This document shows, piece by piece, positions 33,508 to 42,383 of a stretch of DNA of 64,000 nt. Position numbers and translations under genes: made by a program. The stretch is taken from contig CAYJLF010000009.1 of assembly GCA_964371055.1 (NCBI GenBank), positions 1-64,000 of the forward strand. The letters run 5' to 3'. The DNA comes from CAYJLF01 sp964371055 (GTDB lineage Bacteria; Eisenbacteria; RBG-16-71-46; CAIMUX01). The notes below the pieces were generated by a model. That model was not told where the DNA came from, did not search any database, and saw nothing but the letters and a program-made list of their open reading frames with translations. Position 1 is the first letter of the stretch. Each line of letters starts with the position of its first letter.

Positions 33508-35124
33508 TCACCGGATCAGCACGCACTGCTTCCGGATCTTCTGGTCTCCCTGGACCAGGGTGTAGGAGTAAACGCCGCTGGCGAGGCTCTTCCCCTCCAG
33601 CGTCACCACGTGATCTCCGGCCGGCATCGCCCGATCCACGATGCGGGCAACCTCCCGGCCGGCGACGTCGGAAACAACGAGACGAACCGGTCCCGCCTCT
33701 GCCAGGCGGAAACGGAGCGCGGTCGACTCACGGAACGGATTCGGCGCCGCCGGGTGAAGCTCAGCCAGGCGCAGTGGCTGATCCGCCCCCGGAAGGGGAA
33801 CGCCGGCCGCGGGCAGGAAGTTCGAACGCTCTAGACCGAGCTGGATGTGCTCGTTCTGCATGAACCGGCCCCACGTCGCGCCTGTGAGGTGGTTCTCGAT
33901 CATGATGATGATCGGGCCCTCGTCGATCCCGATGTAGTCGGTCGCCCACCAGTTCAACTCCAGGTTGAACGCGTCGCGGAATCCGTACGGCCCCCAGAGT
34001 TGCGCGTAGTAGCTGTCGTAGAGGTTGTGCAGCACCGCGATCGACTCGTTCGGGGTGAAGGCGATCGAGCCGGCGGGGGCCGTCGGGGCGATGGTCCCGT
34101 TGTCATTCTGCGGCGGAGGCGCGCCTCGCGCGGAGTAGCCGAACGGATCGTCGCTCGCCGTGATCCCCCAGAGGTTCTCGCCGTAGCCGGTCCAGCCCCC
34201 CGGATTGGCGATGCAGTAGTTCCGCTGCGCCAGGGTTGCCCGGCGCGAGTTCTCGAAGTAGGTGATCCCCTGCGTGCGCGTGTAGTTGTCCTGGATGTAG
34301 CGGTAGTCGATCCAGCAATGGGAGTACTGATGACCGAAGAGCGGCGGGAAGTTGATGAAGGTGTAGCCGTAGTAGGTCAGCCAGTCGTAGCCGCTGGTCC
34401 AGACATTCCAGGCGGTCGCCGGCACCGGGAAGGTCGGCGAGCCGAGGGCGAGCGTGTAGAGGATCATCGCCTCGTTGTAGCCGACCCACTGGCCGAAACC
34501 GGAGAAGCCGGTGCCGGGCTTCCAACCCATCAGAATTCCGGGATTGAAGTTGCGGAAGAAGTTCCAGTCCGCCCGTCGGTAGATCGAGTCGGCCAGCGCC
34601 CGGATCTCCACTTCGTCAGGATCGGCCGCATCGAAGTAGTGCGCCGCATCGAGGATGCCGGCCATGAGGAGCGCGGTGTCGATGGTGGAAACTTCGCAGG
34701 CCCAGGTCCGGGTCGCCGTATTCATGTCGAGGAAGTGGTAGAAAAGCCCCTTGTAGCCGATGAAGCCGCTCGCCCCGCTCCCCTGCGGTCCGGTCCAGAA
34801 GGTCTCGAGGGTCGTCCGCACACGATCGCGCGCCGCCTCGCGGGTGACCCAGCCGTGGTCGACCCCGATGCAGATGGCGGAGAGGCCGAATCCGACCGAC
34901 GCGATGCTGGCCGGCGACCCGGCGGTGCTCCGGTCCTTGACGAGCCCGTTCGCGGGATTCGCCTCCTGCCAGAAGAACCGGAACGCGCTGTGCTGCAGCG
35001 AGTCGAGCAGCGCGGGGGTCGTGAGCGCACCCGCACTCTGGGCCGAGAGCCCGATCAGGATCGCCAGGCTCGCGAGGAAGAGCGACGTCCGCCGCGCCGC
35101 GCTCGTGGTGTGGTGGTTCGACAT
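33508..35124 (-). CDS. Secreted glucoamylase-fold hydrolase (PF10091, GH144-like) with FlgD-like tail
   Basis: The 538-residue protein begins at ATG 35124 (GGAGG 7 nt upstream; the ATG at 35142 would put that site inside the gene). After a signal peptide, residues 40-440 match the putative glucoamylase/GH144 (alpha/alpha)6 fold: FFWQEANPANGLVKDRS, IGYKGLFYHFLDM, WVGYNEAMILYTLALGS, FGHQYSHCWIDYR, YFENSRRATLAQ, NGTIAPTAPAGS and YIGIDEGPI. GH144 enzymes are endo-beta-1,2-glucanases. The C-terminal 85 residues are an FlgD-like domain (PAAPNPFRE, SGVYSYTL). Substrate assignment leans on the neighbouring NdvB-type GH94. A paralogue lies at 45670. Confidence 0.85.
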   Translation of the reverse strand: MSNHHTTSAARRTSLFLASLAILIGLSAQSAGALTTPALLDSLQHSAFRFFWQEANPANGLVKDRSTAGSPASIASVGFGLSAICIGVDHGWVTREAARDRVRTTLETFWTGPQGSGASGFIGYKGLFYHFLDMNTATRTWACEVSTIDTALLMAGILDAAHYFDAADPDEVEIRALADSIYRRADWNFFRNFNPGILMGWKPGTGFSGFGQWVGYNEAMILYTLALGSPTFPVPATAWNVWTSGYDWLTYYGYTFINFPPLFGHQYSHCWIDYRYIQDNYTRTQGITYFENSRRATLAQRNYCIANPGGWTGYGENLWGITASDDPFGYSARGAPPPQNDNGTIAPTAPAGSIAFTPNESIAVLHNLYDSYYAQLWGPYGFRDAFNLELNWWATDYIGIDEGPIIIMIENHLTGATWGRFMQNEHIQLGLERSNFLPAAGVPLPGADQPLRLAELHPAAPNPFRESTALRFRLAEAGPVRLVVSDVAGREVARIVDRAMPAGDHVVTLEGKSLASGVYSYTLVQGDQKIRKQCVLIR

Positions 35125-35166
35125 CTGTTGCCTCCGGTTCATCGGACACTCGTCTCTCGTACCCTG

Positions 35167-36210
35167 CTAGAGATTCACCACGAAGGTCAGCCGGTGCGTC
35201 TCCTCCAGCCGCCCCTGGTCAGCCCAGCCGTAGTCGAATTCGAACCGCTGCGCTCCCAGCTTTCCTCGAAGACCCAGTCCCAGGGTGAGGCCGCTCTCCG
35301 CATCCTCCTGTCCCAGGTTCTGGTATCCAGCCCGCGCGGCGAGAAGCTCCCGCCATGTCCACTCCATGCCGCCGTTCAGGCTTTCCGTGTTCGAGGAAGA
35401 GTGGAAGGCATCGGCCGCGATCCTCACCTGGCTGTTCGCGCTTACCGCGTAGGGCCAGCTCATCCCCAGGCGGAAGAGGACCGGCACGGGGAAGTCGTCC
35501 GTGGCCCGGGTACCGGGCAGCGCGCCGTTGTCGCCGTACCGGTCCGGATCCATGTCGTACTGGATGCGGAGATCACGCCCGTCGAACTTTCCGCTCGTCC
35601 CGAAGTTCGTGATGCTGGCGCCGATCTTCGTTCCGCTCTCCGTCAACCGGTAGAGGGTGCCGACGTTCAAGGTGAAGGCGCGCAGACTGCTGTTCCAGAT
35701 CGTCTCGGAGATGTAGTTGATCTGGGCCCCGGCGGAAAATCGATCGGTGAACTCGCGGCCCATCCCGACGCCCAACGCCACGTCGGTGACGCTGTATCGC
35801 TCACCCGTTCCCAGCGGGTGGTCCACGGTCCGCACGTCGATCTCGCCCGAGGTGAGCGCCGTCACGCTGCCGAAGAGGTTCCCCAGCCGTCCCAGCGGAT
35901 ACGCGCCGGCGATGTACTCATAGTTGATGTCGGCCAGCCATTCGCTGTGCGTGAACTGCACCGCCGGCCTCCGCAGAAAGCCGATGGCGGCGGGGTTGTA
36001 GTAGGCGCACTGCAGCCCGTCATGCAGCGCCACGCCGGCATTCCCCATCGCCCCGATCCGGGCGCTCGGTTCGATCAACGTGAACTCCGCCACCGCCGTG
36101 CCGGTCTTGCTCTGCGCGCGGGCGGACCCCGCGCCCAGCACGAGGAGACCGGCCGCGAAGAGGAGGACCACCCTCGCGACCCTTCCCTGGATTTCCATTC
36201 CGAGATGCAT
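35167..36210 (-). CDS. PorV/PorQ-like outer-membrane beta-barrel protein
   Basis: The 347-residue protein has a signal peptide (about 8-32, ending ARAQ) and an FadL-like barrel pattern opening with AEFTLIEPSARIGAMGNAGVALHDG and CAYYNPAAIGFL, as in PorV/PorQ/UPF0164 proteins. It ends in the aromatic-hydrophobic LTFVVNL strand typical of BAM substrates. PorV carries type IX cargo to the surface. Its position between the large FlgD-tailed protein (14 nt upstream) and the FlgD-tailed hydrolase (42 nt downstream) fits that role. Start ATG 36210 follows GGGAGGGCAGGGAG. Confidence 0.85.
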   Translation of the reverse strand: MHLGMEIQGRVARVVLLFAAGLLVLGAGSARAQSKTGTAVAEFTLIEPSARIGAMGNAGVALHDGLQCAYYNPAAIGFLRRPAVQFTHSEWLADINYEYIAGAYPLGRLGNLFGSVTALTSGEIDVRTVDHPLGTGERYSVTDVALGVGMGREFTDRFSAGAQINYISETIWNSSLRAFTLNVGTLYRLTESGTKIGASITNFGTSGKFDGRDLRIQYDMDPDRYGDNGALPGTRATDDFPVPVLFRLGMSWPYAVSANSQVRIAADAFHSSSNTESLNGGMEWTWRELLAARAGYQNLGQEDAESGLTLGLGLRGKLGAQRFEFDYGWADQGRLEETHRLTFVVNL

Positions 36211-36224
36211 CTCCCTGCCCTCCC

Positions 36225-39200
36225 TCACTTCACCACCGCGAACTTGCCGATGCTCTTTCCGAGCGGTCCGGCGTCCACGTGGAAGACATATAGCCCGGGA
36301 GCCAGGTCGAGGTTGTCCCTGGTGCGGAGATTCCATGCCACGTACCCGTCGTACGAGCCGTCGTGGCGGAGCGTCTGGACCAGGTCCCCCCGCACGGTGT
36401 AGATCCGGATCGTGCAGTGCGCCGGCAACCCGCGGAACTCGATCCGGCGCTCCCCGCGCCCCGAGACCGCGAAACGCTCCGGCTCGAAGCTGGCCGCGCC
36501 GACGTACGGATTCGGCACCACGTACGGCTCGAAGGCCGCCTGCCGCGCTGACTCGACGGTCGCTCCTTGACCCTTGGTGCGGAAGACGAAGGCATCCTCC
36601 GCGCCGAATGGCTTCCGGAGCGCCAGCTCGAACTGGTCGCCCGCGCCGGGCAGGCGCTGCGGCAGCGCACCTCCCGCCGCCGACAGGTCGAGTTGCAGGC
36701 GCCAGGTGACGCGTGGCGTCGTCGGGGTCGGCGACAACGGCAGGTAGGTCACGATGTCGATGTACTCGTCCGCCGCGCTCAGGGTGCCGTTCTGGTCCGG
36801 GTCCCGGAACCGGAAGTTGAGCTGGTGGTCTCCATTCGGTCCGTGGGACATGATCCGGAACTTCGCCGGCCGCGCGGGCAGCCCGATCGCCGCGAGCGAC
36901 GTGTCGAGGTAGGTGTCGGAGAAGGTGATCGTGATGTCTTCGGGGAACCCGGGGCGGATCTGGTTGATCGATGGAAGCTGCGTGCCCCGCAGGTAGGTCA
37001 CACTGAGCCGCGCGTCGGTCGGACTTTGGGCGGTGAAGCCGGAACGGGTGGAGTCGACCTCCACCTCGCGCAGGGTGCGGATCACCGGCAGGAGGCCCGC
37101 GCCGACCGGCCCGCTTCCCTCACCGTCCAGGTCCCAGCCGGTGGTGAAGAGGGTCACATGATCGGTGCTGTCGCGCAGCGTATACGACTCCGCCCGCAGG
37201 CTCTCGGGGTGGCTGGCCTGGAAGGTCACCGCCATGAGGTGATCATCCGGCACGAGGTTGCCGTTCACGATGCGGACTTCCGTCTTACCGACGCCGTCGC
37301 CGGAGATCCGGGTGATCCCCTCCGCCGTCGCCCCCGCAAACCCCAGCACCTTCGGCTCCGGCCGCACCCGCACCGTGTTCTTCGGCAGGATGGTGCCGCC
37401 ACGCAGGGTCCGCGAGACCGTGATCGGGTTCTCCGAGGGATAGAAGGCTACCGAGTCGGACGCCGCCGGGTCGGCCAGCGCCTTCGGCCCGTAGTCATAG
37501 GCCGTGACCGCGTAGTAGTACTCCTGCCCGTTCGTGACCGTCGAATCGGTCCAGGTGTGCACGAGCCCGGTGTCCTGGCCGAGATGGTAGGCGACTCCTT
37601 CCTGGGTCTGCTCCGTATACCCACGCTTGCCGTTTTTGAGATCGAACTGGGCGATCGGCCGCCCGTTGCCGATGTACCCCGAGCCGGTGCCGGTCGTGAT
37701 CACGCGCGCGTCGAGGAAATCAGGATCGGTGGAACGGTAGATCCGGTATCCCTCGAAGTCGTACTCCCCGGTCACCGGGTCGACGCCGCGCTCCGCCACG
37801 TCGTCCCAGGAGAGACGGACATACCCATCCCCCGATTCGGCCGAGACCGTCGGCATCGGCGGCGGCACCGCGAACTGGTAGTTGGCGTTGTAGATCTGCT
37901 GCACGGTCCGGACCGTGCGGCGGAGCTCGTCGAGATCGCCTCCGTAGGCCAGAGCGAGACTGAAGCGCTCGGTCTGCCCGGCCTTCAACGTGAAGGCGCC
38001 GGAAGCGAAGAGGAAACCGATGTTGTAGTTCGCGACGAGTTCCGGATCGAACCGGTTCGCCGGATCGGGATCGGTGAACTTCTCGTACAGCCGCTGCGGC
38101 CAGTTAGCGGAATCGGTATAGAAGACGATGCCGTCGACTTCGGGATCCGGGTTGCCCTGCCCGGCGCGGATGCGGTTCATCTTGAAGCCGGTCAACCCGA
38201 TCTGGTCCGACTCGTTCAGATCGGTGCGATCGAAGTACGGCTCCCCATCCGTCGGGATCCCGTCCCGCTCGCCGGTGTCGCCCGTGTCGAAAACACCGTC
38301 CGCGCCGGTGTCGTGCAGCTCCGGGTTCCAATCAAGGTCCTCATCTCCGGTCCACCAGACCCCGGCTCGATAAGCCGGCCGGCGGTCCAGAGGACCGTAC
38401 TCGATCTCGAACCGGGTGAGGTCATAGCGGGCCTCGACCGCCGCCCGGATCTCCTCCTGGCCGACGATCTTCTCCCCTGGCCCGCCGTCTCGCCTCTCAT
38501 CGACGATGCCGTCCTCGTCGTTGTCCAAAAAGTCGAACCGGTTGCCCGGCGTTTCCAGGTAGGCATAACCCAGGTATCCCGTCCGCCCGCAGTTGCCGGA
38601 GAGATCCCGGCCGTGTCCGTACTTGTCCCAGGTGTAGACGAGGTTGATCACGTTCTCGTCGAACCGGCGGTTGAAGTAGGCGTTGTCGTCATCCGATTCG
38701 AAGATGCCGTCGCACGACAGCGCGGAACCGCCGACGCCGGAGTCCATGTAGAGGCCGAAGATGATGTTGTCGTCGTAGTCGGTCGTACCTTCGTTCGTGA
38801 TGTCGTAGTGCCAGAAGATCACGTTGCCGGCCTGGGGATTCGCCCACTGGAAGCCGCGCACCTCGATCCGCAGGCCGAGACCGCGGCGGGTGGTGTCGCG
38901 GCTGTCGGGGTGGAAGTCCCAGGCATCGTAGAAATCGTCATCCATGACCATGTAACTTTCCTGGTCGGCCGCCGGGCGCTTGCCGAAATAGCCGTTCCAG
39001 GAGCCCGCCCAGCCCGGATCGTCCGGGTCGTCGATCTGGTCGGGCCAGAAGTCCGGCCAGGTCCGCGGATCGCTGCTGATGGCCGGTGAACGCCCGGGAT
39101 TGCGTGCCGGATCGGCCTGGAAGTAGCCCGGGCGGGGCTCGAAGCGCATGGTGCGGTTGTAGTGCGGGCTCGGCGCCTGCCGCTCGCGGAAACCAGTCTC

Positions 39201-39584
39201 CATGATGAACGCTTCGTTGCCGTTGTTCTGCCGGATCTTGGCGAGGACGAAGGGCGTGATCCCGTCGCTGTAGTTCATGCCGCTTCCTTTCGGCACCTCG
39301 CAGGAGTGGAAGACGCTGAGATCGACGTTCCCCGGATCGGCCGGATAGTCTCCCACCATGCCGTAGTTCCAGAAGACGGTGCGGATGTTCGCGGCATCGT
39401 GGAATCCCGAGCGCTCGGCATCGATGGTGCCCCGCTCGTCGGCCGGAACCGGGTTCTCCAGTTGCGCGAGAGCGGACCACGGCGCCGCCGCCACGATCAC
39501 CAGGGCGATCAGGCCGATCGCCAGGCCCGGGCTGGGAATCCATCCCCAACCCTCTCTTCGCGAATGCATGCTCATCCTGCGCAC
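36225..39584 (-). CDS. Large secreted protein with fibronectin-like segment and FlgD-like tail
   Basis: The 1119-residue protein has a signal peptide (about 15-41) and starts at GTG 39584 four nt after GGAGG; ATG 39575 is an alternative. Residues 45-560 form a unique region with many acidic turns (FDFLDNDEDGIVDERRD, DGVFDTGDTGERDG), likely calcium binding. A fibronectin-type segment (about 575-700: VSAESGDGYVRLSWDD, EGYRIYRSTD, YYYAVTAYDYG) is followed by beta domains and a C-terminal FlgD-like / type IX-style domain (YVVPNPYVGAAS, RIYTVRGDLVQTL, APGLYVFHV). It sits 10 nt after the TonB receptor gene and before PorV-like, a recurring trio in such genomes. It may be a surface partner of the receptor, analogous to SusD but unrelated in sequence. 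Confidence 0.8.
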   Translation of the reverse strand: MRRMSMHSRREGWGWIPSPGLAIGLIALVIVAAAPWSALAQLENPVPADERGTIDAERSGFHDAANIRTVFWNYGMVGDYPADPGNVDLSVFHSCEVPKGSGMNYSDGITPFVLAKIRQNNGNEAFIMETGFRERQAPSPHYNRTMRFEPRPGYFQADPARNPGRSPAISSDPRTWPDFWPDQIDDPDDPGWAGSWNGYFGKRPAADQESYMVMDDDFYDAWDFHPDSRDTTRRGLGLRIEVRGFQWANPQAGNVIFWHYDITNEGTTDYDDNIIFGLYMDSGVGGSALSCDGIFESDDDNAYFNRRFDENVINLVYTWDKYGHGRDLSGNCGRTGYLGYAYLETPGNRFDFLDNDEDGIVDERRDGGPGEKIVGQEEIRAAVEARYDLTRFEIEYGPLDRRPAYRAGVWWTGDEDLDWNPELHDTGADGVFDTGDTGERDGIPTDGEPYFDRTDLNESDQIGLTGFKMNRIRAGQGNPDPEVDGIVFYTDSANWPQRLYEKFTDPDPANRFDPELVANYNIGFLFASGAFTLKAGQTERFSLALAYGGDLDELRRTVRTVQQIYNANYQFAVPPPMPTVSAESGDGYVRLSWDDVAERGVDPVTGEYDFEGYRIYRSTDPDFLDARVITTGTGSGYIGNGRPIAQFDLKNGKRGYTEQTQEGVAYHLGQDTGLVHTWTDSTVTNGQEYYYAVTAYDYGPKALADPAASDSVAFYPSENPITVSRTLRGGTILPKNTVRVRPEPKVLGFAGATAEGITRISGDGVGKTEVRIVNGNLVPDDHLMAVTFQASHPESLRAESYTLRDSTDHVTLFTTGWDLDGEGSGPVGAGLLPVIRTLREVEVDSTRSGFTAQSPTDARLSVTYLRGTQLPSINQIRPGFPEDITITFSDTYLDTSLAAIGLPARPAKFRIMSHGPNGDHQLNFRFRDPDQNGTLSAADEYIDIVTYLPLSPTPTTPRVTWRLQLDLSAAGGALPQRLPGAGDQFELALRKPFGAEDAFVFRTKGQGATVESARQAAFEPYVVPNPYVGAASFEPERFAVSGRGERRIEFRGLPAHCTIRIYTVRGDLVQTLRHDGSYDGYVAWNLRTRDNLDLAPGLYVFHVDAGPLGKSIGKFAVVK

Positions 39585-39594
39585 ACCCCCTCCA

Positions 39595-42273
39595 TCACCG
39601 CTGCGATTCCAGCGAAATCCCGACTTCGATCCGCCGCGGAGCGTAGTAGCGCGTCGGGTCGGACAGCGAAACCCGGTCCGCCTCGGGGAACCGGGAGTAG
39701 TCGGCGCTTCCCGTGCTGGCGAAGACGAAGCCGTTGGCCGAACGAGTGTCGAGCAGGTTGAAGACCCGGGCGAAGAGGCTCGCCTTCCGGCCGCTCAACT
39801 GGAGCTTCTTCTCCCCGCGCAGATCGATCAGCACCGAGGCCGACTTGCGGCCCGAGTTGTGCTCGAGGCCATAGCCGAAACCCGACTCCAGCACCGGGGT
39901 GTAGGGCTGCCCGCTGGAGGCCCGGACGATCCCGCTGGCCGCGTAAGAGCCGGGCTTCTCGAGCTGCATCGTCACGTTCAGCGTGTGCTGCTGATCCCAG
40001 TTGAACGGCGCCTGCCGGGGACGCGGGTCCTCGCCCCCCTGAGCGCGAGTCGCCGTCTCCCGTGGATCGCTGGAGTTCCCCCGCGCTCTCTGCCAGGTGT
40101 AGGCGACGGAAGAGCTGAGCGGACCGATCGCCCGCTGCTCCAGCGCCACGGTCAGTCCGACGACGTTGCCGAAGTCGGTGTTGGTCAGGCGGGCATACTC
40201 CGCGTCGTTGTAGGTCGAGATGAACTGCACGCCGATGAGATCCCGGATGTCCTTGTAGAAGACGCTGCACTCCACGCCGACGTCGCGGGAGAGGATCTGC
40301 TTGTAGCCCAGCTCGTACTGAATCGTCTGCTCGGCCCGGACGTTGGGGTTCCCCATCACGACATACCGCGTGGAGGAGGCCTGCAGATCGTTCAGGATCG
40401 TGTAATCGGCGTTGGAGAAGATGTCGTTCAACGACGGGTACTGGTAGAAGTGCCCATAGGCGAAGTGCATCCCGGACCGTTCGGTGATCGGGTAGGCCAT
40501 CCCGATGCGGGGCGCGAACTTCGTCTTGGCGGCGACCCTCTCCAGCCGGGAGGGGGGAGCACCCGCAATCGAATTCGCCGGGTTGGCCAGGTCGCTCGGG
40601 ACCGCCGCGGCGGCATCGAAGTACTCGAGGCGGAGACCCGCACGCACCGTGAAATCGTTCCACTCGAGCTGCGTTTGTCCGTACCCGGCCCCGATCCTCG
40701 GATAGTACGTCTTCGGACCGGGCCAGTCGGGAGGCTCGTCGACGTGACGCACCAGGGTCTCCACCCCGTCGACGGTGGTGTAGACCAGGTGGCCCGGAGC
40801 GCCAAAGCTGACGACCGGCCACTGGAACTCGCCGCCGAACTTCATCATCTGGTCCGCTGTGACCTGGCGGACGACCGAGCCCTTCATGATGAAGGCATCG
40901 GTGGTCTGTTCGAAGCGGTTGAAGTCCACCCCCTGGACGATCACCCCCGGCTCGTAATTGTCGCTCCCGAGGGTCGGGCCCGCCGCGTCATAACGAGGAT
41001 CGAAGAGGTCCTCGTAGGCCAAGTCGGAGTAGTCGAAGTAGTTCTGTCGCAACGCCAGGGAGTAGAAGGTCGATGCGCTCAGGGTGTGCGTCCAGTCGAG
41101 GCCATGGGTGGCCGCGAAGGTCCTTTGCGTGGTGCGCCCCGCCGGATTGTACCGGTAGGCCCACGACGTCCGCTGCCCCTTGAACGCGTTGAGGATCGCC
41201 TGGTAACTCCACTTGACGCCGGGGATCGAGGCGTCCGTGATCTTCGCCACCCCCGACCACTCCCTCGAGTGCCCGAGGGGCCCGCTGTCGCCGTCGCCGG
41301 TAGGTCGGAAGATCGACCGCTCGAAGTCGGACGAATCAGTGGGCTCGAAGCGGCGCTCCGCGCGAACGTAGTCCTCCCAAGTATAGTAGCGCCCGCTCGC
41401 GACGAAGCTGGTCTTGCCTCCGGGAAGCGGCCCGCTCATCCCGAGCTGGAGGCTTTGCGTTGTCGCCGGTTGAACCTTGTCGTCCACCGTGCGCCGGTCG
41501 GATCCGGGGAAGACGAACCCGCCGCCGTAGGCCTCCGCGTTCCAGGCGAACCCGCCGGTGCCCTCCTTCAGCACCGCATTGACGACGCCGCTCATCGCCT
41601 GCCCATACTCGGCATCGAAGACGCCGCTGATCACCTGGACTTCCTGCAGGAGAGACCGGTCGAGTTTGAGCGTCGCGGCATTGTCGTACGGGTTGTTCAC
41701 GCTGACGCCGTCGACCTGATACTGGACCTCGCGCAGCCGGCCGCCGCGGAAGTGGCCGTCGACCACGCCGGCCTGGAGGTTGACCACGTCCTGTAGCTCC
41801 TGGACCGGCAGCGCGTCGATCTCCTCCGAGGTGACCGTCGCGCGCGTGCTGGTGAGGCGGACATCGAGGATCGGACGCTCGGCCTGCACCACGACCTCAC
41901 CCAGGACCTGCGCGGTTTCTTCCAACTGGAGATTCAACCAGGTCGTCTCATCGGCGGAGATGCTCACGCCCTTTACGGTCATCGGCTTGTACGCGATGTG
42001 ACTGACCAGGATGTCGTAGGTGCCGGGCGGAATGTTCAGGATGTTGTACCGCCCGTCCTGGTCAGCCCAGTTCCCGAACGGCTGCCCCGCGACCGCGACC
42101 GTGGCGTTGGCCACCGGCTTGTCCTGCTTGTCCGCCACCCGTCCGGCCAGCTTCCCGGTCGTGCCCGCCTGCACGGCAGCAGGAATCAGCAGGCACCCCA
42201 CGAGGACCGTGCCCAGCAACCGCCGTATCCCTCCGGAACACGCCTCCCACACCCTGTCAGCACCGCAACGCAT
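39595..42273 (-). CDS. TonB-dependent outer-membrane receptor (SusC/CarboxypepD type)
   Basis: The 892-residue protein has a signal peptide (about 16-36), an N-terminal carboxypeptidase-regulatory-like domain (KLAGRVADKQDKPVANATVA, WADQDGRYNILNIPPGTYDI; about 40-120), a plug (VTSEEIDALPVQELQDVVNLQAGV, YQVDGVSVNNPY, YGQAMSGVVNAVLKEG) and a beta-barrel ending in RRIEVGISLESQR. It would take up oligosaccharides across the outer membrane with TonB energy. GGAGGAG lies upstream of the ATG. Within the lacI operon it follows the CBM9-like gene and precedes the large FlgD-tailed protein, consistent with a glycan importer. Confidence 0.9.
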   Translation of the reverse strand: MRCGADRVWEACSGGIRRLLGTVLVGCLLIPAAVQAGTTGKLAGRVADKQDKPVANATVAVAGQPFGNWADQDGRYNILNIPPGTYDILVSHIAYKPMTVKGVSISADETTWLNLQLEETAQVLGEVVVQAERPILDVRLTSTRATVTSEEIDALPVQELQDVVNLQAGVVDGHFRGGRLREVQYQVDGVSVNNPYDNAATLKLDRSLLQEVQVISGVFDAEYGQAMSGVVNAVLKEGTGGFAWNAEAYGGGFVFPGSDRRTVDDKVQPATTQSLQLGMSGPLPGGKTSFVASGRYYTWEDYVRAERRFEPTDSSDFERSIFRPTGDGDSGPLGHSREWSGVAKITDASIPGVKWSYQAILNAFKGQRTSWAYRYNPAGRTTQRTFAATHGLDWTHTLSASTFYSLALRQNYFDYSDLAYEDLFDPRYDAAGPTLGSDNYEPGVIVQGVDFNRFEQTTDAFIMKGSVVRQVTADQMMKFGGEFQWPVVSFGAPGHLVYTTVDGVETLVRHVDEPPDWPGPKTYYPRIGAGYGQTQLEWNDFTVRAGLRLEYFDAAAAVPSDLANPANSIAGAPPSRLERVAAKTKFAPRIGMAYPITERSGMHFAYGHFYQYPSLNDIFSNADYTILNDLQASSTRYVVMGNPNVRAEQTIQYELGYKQILSRDVGVECSVFYKDIRDLIGVQFISTYNDAEYARLTNTDFGNVVGLTVALEQRAIGPLSSSVAYTWQRARGNSSDPRETATRAQGGEDPRPRQAPFNWDQQHTLNVTMQLEKPGSYAASGIVRASSGQPYTPVLESGFGYGLEHNSGRKSASVLIDLRGEKKLQLSGRKASLFARVFNLLDTRSANGFVFASTGSADYSRFPEADRVSLSDPTRYYAPRRIEVGISLESQR

Positions 42274-42383
42274 CCTGCGTTCTCCTCCCGCCGGGGGCGG
42301 CGTCCTGCGACGCCACCCCCTCGCGGGCTCTCAGCCCTGGCCTCGGCCTCCACCCACATACCGGTGGAGTGCCGGGGCACCCC

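Noticed and set aside
33847..36402. Long plus-strand frame opposite the GH144-like and PorV-like genes
   Set aside because: Antisense shadow; both minus-strand genes have signal peptides, conserved motifs and ribosome sites.
36567..36760. Possible glycosyltransferase 84 or other synthase part in the carbohydrate locus
   Set aside because: Checked because GH94 and PF10091 domains suggest cyclic glucan synthase, but no glycosyltransferase motif or multi-span synthase region occurs anywhere in the locus.
36567..39089. 840-codon frame opposite the large FlgD-tailed protein
   Set aside because: Antisense shadow in GC-rich DNA: repetitive Arg/Val/Asp/Pro composition, no domain, while the minus strand encodes a coherent secreted protein.
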